NCBI GenBank assembly: GCA_965203835.1
Contig: OZ241919.1
Span: 3,782,001 to 3,846,000 of the forward strand
Length of the DNA stretch: 64,000 nucleotides
Direction: 5' to 3'
DNA from: CBDCFV01 sp965203835
GTDB lineage: Bacteria > Chloroflexota > Dehalococcoidia > Lucifugimonadales > UBA3495
The position numbers and the translations under genes were made by a program. The notes under the pieces are model-generated. The model was not told the DNA's origin. It worked only from the letters and a program-made list of their open reading frames with translations, and ran no database searches. Of the stretch, positions 27,049 to 36,299 are shown piece after piece; position 1 is the stretch's first letter; each line of letters opens with the position of its first letter.

Positions 27049-28479
27049 TTGAAGCGGAAGCCCCCTTTGGAACAAGTCCGAGTCTGCCGGGTGTGCGGCC
27101 ACACCAACCCCTCCAACGGCGCGAACAGGTGCGATAGCTGCTGGTCTTCTTTGGATGAAACCGGCGCGACGACTGCGAGTACCGGCCCCGAACGCCAGCC
27201 GCGCAGTCTCAACTTGCCTATATGGCGGAACCGCTACCTCATCGTGTTCCTCGTCGTTGTAGTGGGATTTCTTGTGTGGCGTGCGGTCGCCATGTTTGAC
27301 CCATTTCCGCTGTTGTTTCCTCCTGACGCCCCCGCTACCGGGCTACAGAGCCTTTCCGGGCCTGCCACTTGGGCGCACGCTCGGTACGACTTCCGAAACA
27401 CGGCTACTTCTCCGGACCAGGCCCCGGTCCCGGACCGGGTGGCATGGACGTTCGAGACGGCGGAACCGTTGACTACCTCGCCGGCCGTGGTTGGGGATAG
27501 CGTCTATCTTGCCACCGGCGACGGGCGCACGGTCTGCCTGGATGCGGAGACCGGCGAGCTGGTCTGGGAGTACGAGAGCGGTTTTCCTTCCAACGCCACG
27601 CCGATAGTGACCGAGGGTGTGGTGATCACCGTCAACCGTCCCGGCCGCGTTGTGGCGCTGGACCGGGCTAACGGGGAGATAGTTTGGGAAAACCATATAA
27701 GAAGCCCCGTCACCTCCTCGCCGGTTTTAGCTAACGGTTCGCTGTACCTGGGGTCCGCCGACACCAACCTGTACGCGCTGGATGCCGCCAACGGGGAAGA
27801 ACGGTGGTCCTATGGCACCGGCGCTTGGATAACCGCCTCGCCGGCTTTTGGCGATGGGACGGTGACCGCCGCCTCTCAAAACTCACGGATCAATGTCATC
27901 AGTGACAGGACTGGGCGGCGCCAGTTGCTGTACGATGCCGGCGGAGGCCGAACTATCGCCGGCAATCCGGCGGTGCAGGGAGACACAATTTACTTTACCA
28001 CTATAGACGGTCAAGTATGGGCTATAGACCGTACCGCCCGCAGTTGGCCCTTGGAAAGGACTATTCTGTTCTGGAAGGCAAACCTTTATATTTGGGGTGT
28101 AATCTCCGCCCCGGTGCAGAAGGGCACCGTATGGTCCAGAAACGTTGGCGGCAAGGTTCTGCTTCCCGTCGCGGCTGCCTCTGATGCAGTCTACGCCGTT
28201 ACCACCAAGGGTAAAGTAGTCGCCTTGGACTCGACGACCGGGGAGGAACGTTGGAGCGCTGAGGCGGGGGATGACGTTACCGCACCGCCGGTGGTCGCCG
28301 GAGGGACCGTGCTGGTAGCGACCGAGGAAGGCCTGATAGTGGGACTGGACCGGTTTACAGGTGAGACCCTGTGGGACTTTGAGACCGGCGATGAAGTGAC
28401 AGCCAGCCCGGTTGTGGCGGGAAACACCATGTATGTCGCGTCCCATGACGGCGCACTGTACGCCATCACTGGGCGATGA
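27049..28479 (+). CDS. Membrane-anchored PQQ-type beta-propeller with zinc ribbon
   Basis: The protein of about 476 residues has an N-terminal zinc ribbon (CRVCGHTNPSNGANRCDSC), a Pro/Thr-rich linker, one membrane helix (about 65-85) and an extracytoplasmic propeller with PQQ_2/BamB-type blades (VCLDAETGELVWEYESG, LYALDAANGEERWSYGTG, VVALDSTTGEERWSAEAG, LYAIT). Such propellers bind proteins rather than PQQ in BamB. By topology it could link a cytoplasmic partner to an outside scaffold. The start is uncertain: TTG 27049 is used, TTG 27067 has a better-spaced GGAAG. Confidence 0.82.
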   Translation: MKRKPPLEQVRVCRVCGHTNPSNGANRCDSCWSSLDETGATTASTGPERQPRSLNLPIWRNRYLIVFLVVVVGFLVWRAVAMFDPFPLLFPPDAPATGLQSLSGPATWAHARYDFRNTATSPDQAPVPDRVAWTFETAEPLTTSPAVVGDSVYLATGDGRTVCLDAETGELVWEYESGFPSNATPIVTEGVVITVNRPGRVVALDRANGEIVWENHIRSPVTSSPVLANGSLYLGSADTNLYALDAANGEERWSYGTGAWITASPAFGDGTVTAASQNSRINVISDRTGRRQLLYDAGGGRTIAGNPAVQGDTIYFTTIDGQVWAIDRTARSWPLERTILFWKANLYIWGVISAPVQKGTVWSRNVGGKVLLPVAAASDAVYAVTTKGKVVALDSTTGEERWSAEAGDDVTAPPVVAGGTVLVATEEGLIVGLDRFTGETLWDFETGDEVTASPVVAGNTMYVASHDGALYAITGR

Positions 28480-28539
28480 ACCGGCAACGGGTCTGAGCGC
28501 CGTTGCGGGAGTCTTATGATTGCCTCTGGAGGATGATAC

Positions 28540-29394
28540 ATGGGTAAATTGGACGGCCTCGTTGCCGTAGTCACCGGCGCCAGCCGAGGCATTGGCAGCG
28601 ACATAGCCCGATTGTTTGCTGCCGAAGGCGGAAAGGTGATTTGCGCCGCCCGGACCCTGCGGGAAGGCGATCATCCCTTGGAGGGGTCGCTTGAAAAGAC
28701 CGTGGCGGACATCCGGGACACCGGCGGGGATGCTACGCCGGTTGCGGTAAACATTTCCCTTCCCGAGGACTGCGAACGACTGCTTCAGGAGACACGGGAC
28801 ACCTATGGGCCGGTGGACGTGCTGGTCAATAACGCCGCATTGACTTACTACGTTCCGATAAAAGACTTTCCATTGAACCGGTGGATGCGGTCCTGGGCGG
28901 TCAATTTTCACGCTCCCTTCCTGCTGAGCAAGCTGGCCTTGGAAGACATGATTCCGAGGGGCAGCGGCAGCATCGTCAACATTTCCTCCGGGGCAGCCGT
29001 GGGGCCGGGACGTGGCCCGTATCCCGACGCTCCTCCCAACAGCGGCGGCACCTGCTACGGAGCGGAAAAGGCGGCATTGGAACGCTTCTCGCAAGGACTG
29101 GCCCAAGAGGTCTACCAGTTCGGCGTGTCGGTCACTTCCCTTGCCCCTTCCCAGATTGTCGCCACGCCCGGGACGGTGTTCCACAATCTGGTCACCGGCA
29201 TGGACGATCCCAGGGGTGAAAGCCCGGAGTTAATGGCCAAGGCGGCCCTGCTGCTGGCGACCGAGTCGCTGGACAAGGTAACGGGCAGAGTTACCTACAG
29301 CCAGCAGATACTGAAGGAGTTCGGCTGGATCACAGATGCCAGGGGCAGGGGAGTTGAAGAGGCGCTTCCGGGCACAGGCTACAGCCAAATCTAG
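28540..29394 (+). CDS. Short-chain dehydrogenase/reductase (SDR)
   Basis: The 284-residue classical SDR has the cofactor motif TGASRGIG (13-20), NNAA, the active Ser in NISSG and the catalytic YxxxK as CYGAEKAAL. It oxidises or reduces an unknown alcohol or carbonyl with NAD(P). GGAGG precedes the ATG. It is longer than the usual 250 residues because of an insertion after the Rossmann core and a C-terminal tail. The lyase gene follows 130 nt downstream on the same strand. Confidence 0.9.
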   Translation: MGKLDGLVAVVTGASRGIGSDIARLFAAEGGKVICAARTLREGDHPLEGSLEKTVADIRDTGGDATPVAVNISLPEDCERLLQETRDTYGPVDVLVNNAALTYYVPIKDFPLNRWMRSWAVNFHAPFLLSKLALEDMIPRGSGSIVNISSGAAVGPGRGPYPDAPPNSGGTCYGAEKAALERFSQGLAQEVYQFGVSVTSLAPSQIVATPGTVFHNLVTGMDDPRGESPELMAKAALLLATESLDKVTGRVTYSQQILKEFGWITDARGRGVEEALPGTGYSQI

Positions 29395-29524
29395 CGCCTC
29401 ACTTTCACCGCTAAAGTGCACCGCACGCGCCAAGTGGTTTGCGGGCGATACGGCAGTTAGGCCGCAGACCTTTCTTGGGAGACGCTTTCAAGCCATGAGT
29501 TATGACTTGTAGAGGAGGAGTGAT

Positions 29525-30391
29525 ATGAACGGCCCCGCGAGAATGAGGCAGTTGCTGGCTTCCGACCAGATGATCGTAGCCCCTTTTATTATGAACGCGT
29601 TGCACGCCAAGATCGCCGAGTCGGTGGGATTCGACGCGGTGTATATGACCGGCGCGGGCACCTCGGCGGAGCGAGGCTTCCCGGACGTGGGCTTTTTGAC
29701 GATGACGGAGATGGTGGCCAACGCCAAGTACATCGCCAACGCGGTGGACATCCCGGTTATCTGCGACGCTGATACCGGGTACGGCAACCCGCTCAACGTG
29801 CAACGGACAGTCCGCGAGTACGAGTCCGCCGGTGTATCCGCCATCCACTTGGAAGACCAGCAATTTCCGAAGAAATGCGGGTTCTTCGAGGGCAAGCAGG
29901 TCATCCCGGTGGAAGAGCATGTGCAAAAGATACGGGCCGCTCTGGACGCCCGGGTCAACCCCGACTTCGTGATTATCGCCCGCTGTGATGCATACGCTGT
30001 CACCGGATGGGAGGATACGGTGCGGCGCTGCCGCGAGTATGTGGACGCCGGGGCCGATATGGTGTTTGTGGACGGCATCAAGAGCGAAGACGACCTGAAG
30101 ATTTACGCCAGGGACCTGGCAGCCGTACCCCGGATGTACAACGGTGACCTGATGAACACCAAGGAAGTAGCTGCAATGGGCTACAAGCTGATGATTTGCG
30201 GCAGCACCATCTGGCTGGTCTATCAACAGCTTCTTGAGTCGTTCCAGGAGTTGAAGACCGAAGGCAAGGTCGACCCCCGTCGCTACGGCACCCGGTGGGA
30301 CGTGGCCGGACTGCTGGGCTTGGACGAAATATACGAACTGGAGCGCAAGTACGGGGTGACGGAACCCGCCTCGTCGCCGACCGCGGACTGA
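29525..30391 (+). CDS. Isocitrate lyase/PEP mutase family protein
   Basis: The 288-residue TIM-barrel enzyme has the family's metal-binding residues in CDADTGYGN, the HLEDQ strand and the active-site loop PKKCGFFEGK, close to the KKCGH signature of isocitrate and methylisocitrate lyases. Likely reactions are C-C cleavage of a 2-hydroxy/2-oxo dicarboxylate (oxaloacetate decarboxylase, methylisocitrate lyase or dimethylmalate lyase). GAGGAGTG precedes the ATG. A diverged paralogue lies at 32360-33247 with a different loop, so substrates probably differ. Confidence 0.9.
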   Translation: MNGPARMRQLLASDQMIVAPFIMNALHAKIAESVGFDAVYMTGAGTSAERGFPDVGFLTMTEMVANAKYIANAVDIPVICDADTGYGNPLNVQRTVREYESAGVSAIHLEDQQFPKKCGFFEGKQVIPVEEHVQKIRAALDARVNPDFVIIARCDAYAVTGWEDTVRRCREYVDAGADMVFVDGIKSEDDLKIYARDLAAVPRMYNGDLMNTKEVAAMGYKLMICGSTIWLVYQQLLESFQELKTEGKVDPRRYGTRWDVAGLLGLDEIYELERKYGVTEPASSPTAD

Positions 30392-30501
30392 TACTCCTTA
30401 GGGAGGCGGCTTCTATCAAATCGCGCAGACTGAGACCGGATGCTGCACCTCAAAAAACGTAACCTGACATAATCCTCGTAGAAGTAGGATAGCGTTGACA
30501 G

Positions 30502-31056
30502 ATGACGATTAAGCAAAAATTGATAACCGCCAACGAACTTCTGTTGATGCCCAGGGACGGCAACCGTTACGAGCTTATCCGGGGGGTGTTGGTGCAGAAG
30601 ATGCCTACTGGAGACCGCCACCGCATAACTGTGAGCAGATTTGATACCGCCCTGTCGATTTGGTCGGATGAACGTGACTATGGCAGTGTCGGGGCAGGCG
30701 AACCAGGCTACTTGCTGGACCGTGACCCCGACACCGTGCGTGCCCCCGATGTGGTCTGGATAGCGCCGGGACGAGTGCCTGAAGGGACTCAGGGATACCC
30801 GGAACTTGCCCCGGACTTGGCCGTGGAGGTCAAGTCACCCAGCAACTCCAACTCTGAAATGGCTGCCAAGGCTGCCATGTGGCTCAGTTATGGCTCAAAG
30901 GAAGTATGGGTTGCCAACCCTGAAACGACCACCGTTACCATATACCGCCCCGGCGCTGACCCGGTGACCCTTGGCGAAGACGATACCCTTGACGGCGGCG
31001 ACCTTCTACCGGGTTTTACTACGCCGGTGTGGCGGCTGTTCCGGCGGAGGCGGTAG
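30502..31056 (+). CDS. Uma2 family endonuclease-like protein, copy 1
   Basis: This 184-residue DUF820/Uma2 protein has the restriction-endonuclease-like fold with the PD-(D/E)xK core ELAPDLAVEVKSPSN preceded by RAPDVVW. The N-terminus MTIKQKLITANELLLMP and GNRYELIRGVLV are typical. It is the most diverged of three tandem copies. The biological role of Uma2 proteins is poorly defined. No strong ribosome site is seen; TTGACAG directly precedes the ATG. Confidence 0.85.
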   Translation: MTIKQKLITANELLLMPRDGNRYELIRGVLVQKMPTGDRHRITVSRFDTALSIWSDERDYGSVGAGEPGYLLDRDPDTVRAPDVVWIAPGRVPEGTQGYPELAPDLAVEVKSPSNSNSEMAAKAAMWLSYGSKEVWVANPETTTVTIYRPGADPVTLGEDDTLDGGDLLPGFTTPVWRLFRRRR

Positions 31057-31107
31057 AGTAATGAGCAGGACTAACGTCGATAATCAACCGTGTTGGTGCA
31101 ACGTTAA

Positions 31108-31665
31108 ATGACCACCAAGCTGAAATTCATTACCGCCGACGAACTGCTGCGGATGCCGCGGGAGGATGGCATTCGATACGAGCTTATTCGTGGAGTGTTG
31201 GTGCCGAAGATGCCCACTGGTAGACCACACAGCGAGGCCGTTATCAGAACCGGTAGCCTGTTAACTGTCTATTCCGACACTAATGAATACGGTATCGCAT
31301 ACGCGGGCGAGCCGGGCTACCGCCTGGAGCGCGACCCCGATACGGTGCGCGCACCCGACATCGCTTGGTTCGCACCCGGACGTCTTCCGGAAGAGAATCG
31401 AGGCTTTCCAGAGCTTGCCCCGGACTTGGCCGTGGAGGTCAAGTCACCCAGCAACTCCAACCCGGAGATGGCGTCTAAGGCTGAGATGTGGCTGAGTTAC
31501 GGCTCCCAACAGGTCTGGGTGGAGGACCCAGAGCAGACCACCGTCACCATATACCGGCTAGGGGCCGATCCGGTAACTCTTGGGGAAGACGATATCCTTG
31601 ACGGCGGCGACCTTCTACCGGGTTTTAGTACGCCGGTGTGGCGGCTGTTCCGGCGGATGCGGTAG
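31108..31665 (+). CDS. Uma2 family endonuclease-like protein, copy 2
   Basis: This 185-residue paralogue of the flanking genes has the same core (PDIAWFAPGR, ELAPDLAVEVKSPSN) and the same end (GGDLLPGFSTPVWRLFRRMR). The last 70 bases and the spacer to the next copy are nearly identical to copy 1, which points to recent duplication or gene conversion. It begins MTTKLKFITADELLRMP, identical to copy 3. All three catalytic residues are kept, so selection still acts on it. Confidence 0.85.
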   Translation: MTTKLKFITADELLRMPREDGIRYELIRGVLVPKMPTGRPHSEAVIRTGSLLTVYSDTNEYGIAYAGEPGYRLERDPDTVRAPDIAWFAPGRLPEENRGFPELAPDLAVEVKSPSNSNPEMASKAEMWLSYGSQQVWVEDPEQTTVTIYRLGADPVTLGEDDILDGGDLLPGFSTPVWRLFRRMR

Positions 31666-31715
31666 AGTAAGGGCCAGAGCCAACGTCGGTAACCTATCGT
31701 GCTGGTACGGAGCGA

Positions 31716-32270
31716 ATGACCACCAAGCTGAAATTCATCACTGCCGACGAACTGCTGCGGATGCCATGGGACGGCAACCGGTACGAGCTTATACGTGGAG
31801 TGTTGGTTGCTAAGATGCCGACCGGACGTCTACACGGTGAGACCGTCACTATGACCAGTTATGTTTTAACGGGATACGTGATCTCAAACGACTATGGTAT
31901 GACGTTCTCAGGTGAGCCGGGCTACCGGCTGGAGCGCGACCCTGACACGGTGCGGGCGCCGGACGTAGCTTGGTTCGCGCCCGGGCGTCTGCCGGAAGGG
32001 ATTCAAGGCTACCCGGAACTTGCTCCCGACTTGGCCATCGAGGTCAAGTCACCCAGCAACTCCAACCCGGAGATGGTGTCCAAAGCTTTGATGTGGCTCA
32101 GTTACGGCTCGCAACAGGTCTGGGTGGAGGACCCGGAGCAGACCACCGTTACCATATACCGCTCCGGCGTCGATCCGGTAACTCTTGGGGAAAATGATAC
32201 CCTTGACGGCGGCGACCTGCTGCCCGGGTTCACCACAGAGGTGTGGCGGCTGTTTCGGCGGAGGCGGTAG
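31716..32270 (+). CDS. Uma2 family endonuclease-like protein, copy 3
   Basis: This 184-residue protein has the N-terminal 16 residues of copy 2 and the same PD-(D/E)xK core (PDVAWFAPGR, ELAPDLAIEVKSPSN). The central part (about 45-70, after VAKMPTGRLHGE) differs most between the copies, so it may be the part that sets specificity. No motif for a partner antitoxin is found nearby. Confidence 0.85.
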   Translation: MTTKLKFITADELLRMPWDGNRYELIRGVLVAKMPTGRLHGETVTMTSYVLTGYVISNDYGMTFSGEPGYRLERDPDTVRAPDVAWFAPGRLPEGIQGYPELAPDLAIEVKSPSNSNPEMVSKALMWLSYGSQQVWVEDPEQTTVTIYRSGVDPVTLGENDTLDGGDLLPGFTTEVWRLFRRRR

Positions 32271-32359
32271 GCCGAGACGGCAACGGTCTGCCTGCCCAAC
32301 CGCCTCAATGACGTCTATGACTTGGAACGTGAGCACGAACCGGTTGAAGCGCCAACGAT

Positions 32360-33247
32360 TTAATGGCCCGCTCGCCCTTGAAACTCCCGCTCGGTGGTCT
32401 CGGCCTCTACCTGCTGGTATTCCGGCAGGCTGATAAGCGCCTCCACCTCCGCCCGCATTGAAGCTACCTGCGGGGCGTTTATGCCGATGTGGCCGGTGTC
32501 GCGCAGGCTCTCGTAAATGCGGCGGATGCCGTCTACCGCCGCGATTATCGAAGACGTGGCATAGATGAGAAACTGGCAGCCCAGGTCTTGATATTCTTGG
32601 ACGGTGATGTCGTCCGCGCCCGCAATTACCATCAACGGCACGTCCGGCACGCCCTGCCGAAAGGTTGCCAGGTCTTCCCGGCTGCGGACGCCACGAGGCA
32701 TTACCAAGTCCACTCCTAAGTCCTTGAGCGCGTTGCCTCGGCGGATGGCCTCGTCCATGTCACCCTCCACCGCCGTGAAAGCGTCGGTGCGTCCGACGAT
32801 CAGGAAGTCGGGGTCGGTGCGAGCCCGCAGCGCGTAGCCCATCTTCTGAATGAATTCGTCCATGGGAATAACGTGCTCCAACCCGGCGTGGTAGGAGGCG
32901 CGCTTGGGGAAAAACTGGTCCTCGATGTGAATCCCGGCCACTCCCGCCGCCTCGAAGGAACGCACGGTGTGCATGGCGTGGACCGGTTCACCGTAGCCCG
33001 CGTCGGCGTCGCAGATAACCGGCAGCGGCACCGATCTCACCACCTTCTCGACTACGGATAGTTGCTCCGTCATTGTCATCAACGGCTCGGTAACCGCCAA
33101 GTGGGCGCCGGAGATGTAGCCGCCGGTGTAGATGGTGTTGAACCCCAAGGACTGGACCAGCCGCGCCGAGATGGGGTCGTAAGCCCCGGGAGCGACGATT
33201 TGTTCGCCCGCGTTCAGCCTTGCCCTGAGGTCGGTTCGGACTGACAT
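32360..33247 (-). CDS. Isocitrate lyase/PEP mutase family protein
   Basis: The 295-residue TIM-barrel protein has CDADAGYGEP metal ligands, HIEDQFFPKR and the loop PKRASYHAG in place of KKCGH. The missing Cys excludes the isocitrate-lyase mechanism; the loop is closer to other family branches such as oxaloacetate decarboxylase or carboxyvinyl-phosphonate-type enzymes. AGAGGT precedes the ATG. The gene points toward the Uma2 triplet and follows an F420-type monooxygenase gene on the same strand, with repeat copy A between them. Confidence 0.88.
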   Translation of the reverse strand: MSVRTDLRARLNAGEQIVAPGAYDPISARLVQSLGFNTIYTGGYISGAHLAVTEPLMTMTEQLSVVEKVVRSVPLPVICDADAGYGEPVHAMHTVRSFEAAGVAGIHIEDQFFPKRASYHAGLEHVIPMDEFIQKMGYALRARTDPDFLIVGRTDAFTAVEGDMDEAIRRGNALKDLGVDLVMPRGVRSREDLATFRQGVPDVPLMVIAGADDITVQEYQDLGCQFLIYATSSIIAAVDGIRRIYESLRDTGHIGINAPQVASMRAEVEALISLPEYQQVEAETTEREFQGRAGH

Positions 33248-33280
33248 GGCTCTTACCTCTGCTGCTAATATGCGGCACCA

Positions 33281-33385
33281 GTGACCGGAAAGGCTATGGA
33301 TTCCCGCCCCCGCCTACGCGGGGGTGACGTTCCTGCGCGGGAATGACGGGTTGGGCACTCGCCGGGTTTTGGGATAGTTTCTTAG
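33281..33385. repeat. Intergenic palindromic repeat, copy A
   Basis: It starts GTGACCGGAAAGGCTATGGA, has the palindrome CCCGCCCCCGCC/GCGGGGG plus GCGCGGGAATGACGGG, and ends GATAGTTTCTTAG, which runs into the stop codon of the monooxygenase gene. Confidence 0.75.
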
Positions 33386-34335
33386 TCCTGTGGGATGAGC
33401 GGCACGACCTCGCTGGTGAACCGTTCCATGTTTTCGTCAAGGCTGGTCGCGCTGTCCCCATCGAACCCGATGATGAAGTCTCGGACTCCCAGGTCCTGGT
33501 ACTGACGCAAATCGGCGGCTATCTGCTCCGGTATTCCGCTCATCATGCGGCGACCCTGGCCGGGGTCGTCCTGGAACGACACGTTGGTGCTGAACACCAG
33601 CGACACCGCATCCTCCGGTCGCCCGGCCCGGACGGTCAACCGGCGCAGGCGTGCGATTTTCTCCGCCATCTCTTCGGGTTCCAGAATAGCCGGGGGGCGC
33701 TGGCCTATGGGCATCCAGCCGTCGCCATACTTGGCGGCGCGGCGAATGGCCGGGCCGGTGTGACCGCCTACCCAGATTGGCGGGTGGGGCTTCTGGGTTG
33801 GCTTGGGCTGGAAACCCGCGCCGGAAATCTGGTAATGCTCGCCTTGGAACTCCGGGTTGTCCTTGGTCCACAACTCTTTGAAAAGTTGTATGTATTCGTC
33901 GGTTACCGCCCCGCGTTGGGAGTAAGTGTCCAGCCCCAACGCTTGGAACTCCTCCTCCATCCAACCCACGCCAATGCCCAGGGTTACCCGCCCGCCGGAC
34001 AGGACGTCGAGGGTAGACAGGAGTTTCGCCGTCAGCACCGGATTGCGGTAGGGCAGGATCAGGACGTGGGTACCCAAGCGCACCCTGTCTGTGCATCCGG
34101 CAAGGAAGTTCAGCGCGGCCAGCGGTTCATAATAGGCTTCGTCAGGTCGAAAGGTTGCGACGCCGTCGGCAGCGTAAGGATAGAAGGACTCAACCTGTCG
34201 GGGCAGGATGATGTGGTCGCTAACCCAGATAGAATCGAATCCCAGCCCCTCGGCTCTTTGGGCCAGGGACTTCAGGTTATCGGGGCTGGCCAAAGGGCCG
34301 CGGCTGGGCATAGAGGTCCCGAAGGTGGTTGGCAT
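33382..34335 (-). CDS. LLM class F420-dependent oxidoreductase
   Basis: This 317-residue luciferase-like TIM barrel has FDSIWVSDHI, RVRLGTHVLILPYRNP, TLDVLSGGRVTLGIGVGW and PPIWVGGHT, the pattern of F420-dependent oxidoreductases. It would reduce or oxygenate an organic substrate with F420H2 or FMNH2; the substrate is unknown. GGAGAGG lies upstream of the ATG. Expansion of such enzymes is a known trait of SAR202 Chloroflexota. The stop codon lies inside the conserved end of repeat copy A. Confidence 0.9.
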   Translation of the reverse strand: MPTTFGTSMPSRGPLASPDNLKSLAQRAEGLGFDSIWVSDHIILPRQVESFYPYAADGVATFRPDEAYYEPLAALNFLAGCTDRVRLGTHVLILPYRNPVLTAKLLSTLDVLSGGRVTLGIGVGWMEEEFQALGLDTYSQRGAVTDEYIQLFKELWTKDNPEFQGEHYQISGAGFQPKPTQKPHPPIWVGGHTGPAIRRAAKYGDGWMPIGQRPPAILEPEEMAEKIARLRRLTVRAGRPEDAVSLVFSTNVSFQDDPGQGRRMMSGIPEQIAADLRQYQDLGVRDFIIGFDGDSATSLDENMERFTSEVVPLIPQD

Positions 34336-34553
34336 GTTGTCCTCTCCTGAATGACTTGCGCTAAGTAGCTAGGCAGGCGATGAGAATCGTCCCGATTTCA
34401 AAGAGACTATAGCTTGTTTGAATAAGGTAGACAAATTGTTGGCGCCTACAAGTCCGCCGGGACAAGTCCGGCGGTGGGAGCAACGTGGTGCGACCGTTGT
34501 TGCCCGTCGGCCCGGCGTCGTGCTACGCTGGATTGTGGTCTAAGGAGCGATTG

Positions 34554-35630
34554 ATGCGGGAAAAGGTCGTTGTCGCAATGAGCGGCGGGGTGGACTCGTC
34601 GGTGGCGGCGTTGTTGTTGCAGCGCGAGGGTTTCGACGTCGTGGGCGTTACCATGAAGCTCTACAGCCTCGATAATGTCGACTTGCCAGCCTCTTACCAG
34701 GGATGTTGCACGTTGGATGACGTGGAGGACGCCAGGGCGGTGTGCCGCCGGTTGGAGGTGCCTCACTACGTGCTCAATGTGCAGCGGGAGTTCCAGACCC
34801 ACGTCATCGACTACTTCTGCCGGGAGTACAAGAACGGGCGCACTCCGCATCCCTGTATAGCCTGCAACGACAAGATCAAGTTCAACTTTCTGATGAACCG
34901 GGCCAAGGCCTTGCAGGCCGATTACGTAGCCACCGGCCACTATGCCCGCATCGACCGTACCGATGACGGATGCGTGTTGAGGAAGGGCCGTGACGCCGAC
35001 AAGGACCAGTCCTACGTGCTGTTCGGCATGGGGCAGCAGGAAATGGCTCACACCCTGATGCCCGTTGGCGCTTACACCAAGGGCGATATACGCCGCATGG
35101 CCCTGGAAGCGGACTTTCCCAATGCCGAAAAGCCCGACAGCCAGGACATTTGCTTCATTCCCTTGGGTGATTACAAAGCTTACCTGGCGCAACACTCCAC
35201 CGGAACACCGGGAGACATAGTGGACCTTCACGGAGAAGTGTTGGGACAGCACAAAGGGATAGAGTACTTCACCGTGGGGCAGCGACGGGGGCTGGGGATC
35301 AACGTTGGAGAGCCGCAGTACGTCGTGAGGGTAGACACCGACGCCAACCGGGTAGTGGTGGGGCCGGAGCAGGCTCTGTACAACGACCGGCTCCGGGCGT
35401 CACGGGTCAACTATACATCAGGCGTAACGCCGGAAGGCCCCGTGGAGGTTACGGTGAAAGTCCGGTACAAGGCCCATGAAGCCCCGGCGGTCCTCTACGC
35501 TGGCGGGAATGAAGCCATTGTCCGGTTCGAGGAGCCGCAGCGGGCCCTAACTCCGGGTCAAGCGGTGGTCTTCTACCAGGGCGATGTGCTGGTTGGCGGC
35601 GGAATCATAGAGACGACTCCGGCAGATTAG
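34554..35630 (+). CDS. mnmA: tRNA-specific 2-thiouridylase MnmA
   Basis: The 358-residue protein has the PP-loop SGGVDSSVA (10-18), the first catalytic Cys in PCIACN (C101), the second in SQDICF (C200) and KDQSYVLF; the C-terminal half has the OB-like EF-Tu-fold domains. It puts sulphur on U34 of Lys, Glu and Gln tRNAs. AAGGAG sits 6 nt before ATG 34554. rnhB and yraN follow in the same direction with short gaps. Confidence 0.97.
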   Translation: MREKVVVAMSGGVDSSVAALLLQREGFDVVGVTMKLYSLDNVDLPASYQGCCTLDDVEDARAVCRRLEVPHYVLNVQREFQTHVIDYFCREYKNGRTPHPCIACNDKIKFNFLMNRAKALQADYVATGHYARIDRTDDGCVLRKGRDADKDQSYVLFGMGQQEMAHTLMPVGAYTKGDIRRMALEADFPNAEKPDSQDICFIPLGDYKAYLAQHSTGTPGDIVDLHGEVLGQHKGIEYFTVGQRRGLGINVGEPQYVVRVDTDANRVVVGPEQALYNDRLRASRVNYTSGVTPEGPVEVTVKVRYKAHEAPAVLYAGGNEAIVRFEEPQRALTPGQAVVFYQGDVLVGGGIIETTPAD

Positions 35631-35663
35631 TGGGGCGATAGCGGACAACAATAAGGGGTATGA

Positions 35664-36299
35664 ATGCCGGACTTCTCTCTGGAGAGCGCCGTTTACCGGC
35701 AGGGTTATGCGCTGGTAGCCGGCGTGGACGAAGTGGGGCGAGGCCCCTTGGCCGGGCCGGTGGTCGCCGCAGCGGTGATTTTCCCGTCAAACCTGACTGG
35801 CTGCGAACCGTGGCTGGAAGCGCTGGACGACAGCAAGCGGCTGTCTGCAACGCAACGCGAACGAGTGGTGGAGTTGGTGGAGGCCCATGCTCTCGCCATA
35901 GGTGTGGCGCGGGTCGGTCCCGACGCAGTTGACAGCTTGGGGATTGGTCAAGCCAGCATACAGGCTATGCTGCAGGCGGTGAAAAGCTTGCCGTTGGACC
36001 CGGCGTACCTTCTCTTGGACTACGTACCTCTGCGAGAGTGTCCTGTTCCCTTCCAAACGGTGGTGCGAGGCGACAGGCTCAGCTACTCCATTGCCGCGGC
36101 GTCCAACGTGGCCAAGGTGGCGAGAGACCGGATGATGCTGGAGGCAAACGATATATACCCAGGATATTCGTTTGACCGGAACAAGGGTTACGGGACCGCT
36201 CAACACATTGCTCAACTGCGGGAACGAGGCCCATGCCAAATCCACCGGCGTTCCTTCCGCCCCGTTCGGGAGTCGATGGGAGTCCGGCAGGTTGACTAG
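35664..36299 (+). CDS. rnhB: Ribonuclease HII
   Basis: The 211-residue protein has the catalytic DEVGRG (D22, E23), the third Asp in LLLDYV and the fourth in VARDRMM, with GYSFDRNKGYGT near the end. It cuts RNA in RNA/DNA hybrids and removes misinserted ribonucleotides. AAGGGG precedes the ATG. yraN overlaps its end by 8 nt, as rnhB and yraN are neighbours in many genomes. Confidence 0.97.
   Translation: MPDFSLESAVYRQGYALVAGVDEVGRGPLAGPVVAAAVIFPSNLTGCEPWLEALDDSKRLSATQRERVVELVEAHALAIGVARVGPDAVDSLGIGQASIQAMLQAVKSLPLDPAYLLLDYVPLRECPVPFQTVVRGDRLSYSIAAASNVAKVARDRMMLEANDIYPGYSFDRNKGYGTAQHIAQLRERGPCQIHRRSFRPVRESMGVRQVD

Larger units (their letters stand above)
30502..32270 (+). repeat. Tandem triplication, unit about 607 bp
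   Basis: Start-to-start distances are 606 and 608 bp and include the 50-bp spacers, which are themselves alike (both contain CAACGT and a GTGTTGGT/GTGCTGGT block before the ATG). This marks duplication of the whole gene plus spacer. Confidence 0.85.

Noticed and set aside
33343..34350. 335-codon plus-strand frame opposite the F420-type monooxygenase
   Set aside because: The minus-strand gene has clear luciferase-family motifs and a ribosome site; the plus-strand frame is its shadow and enters the repeat.
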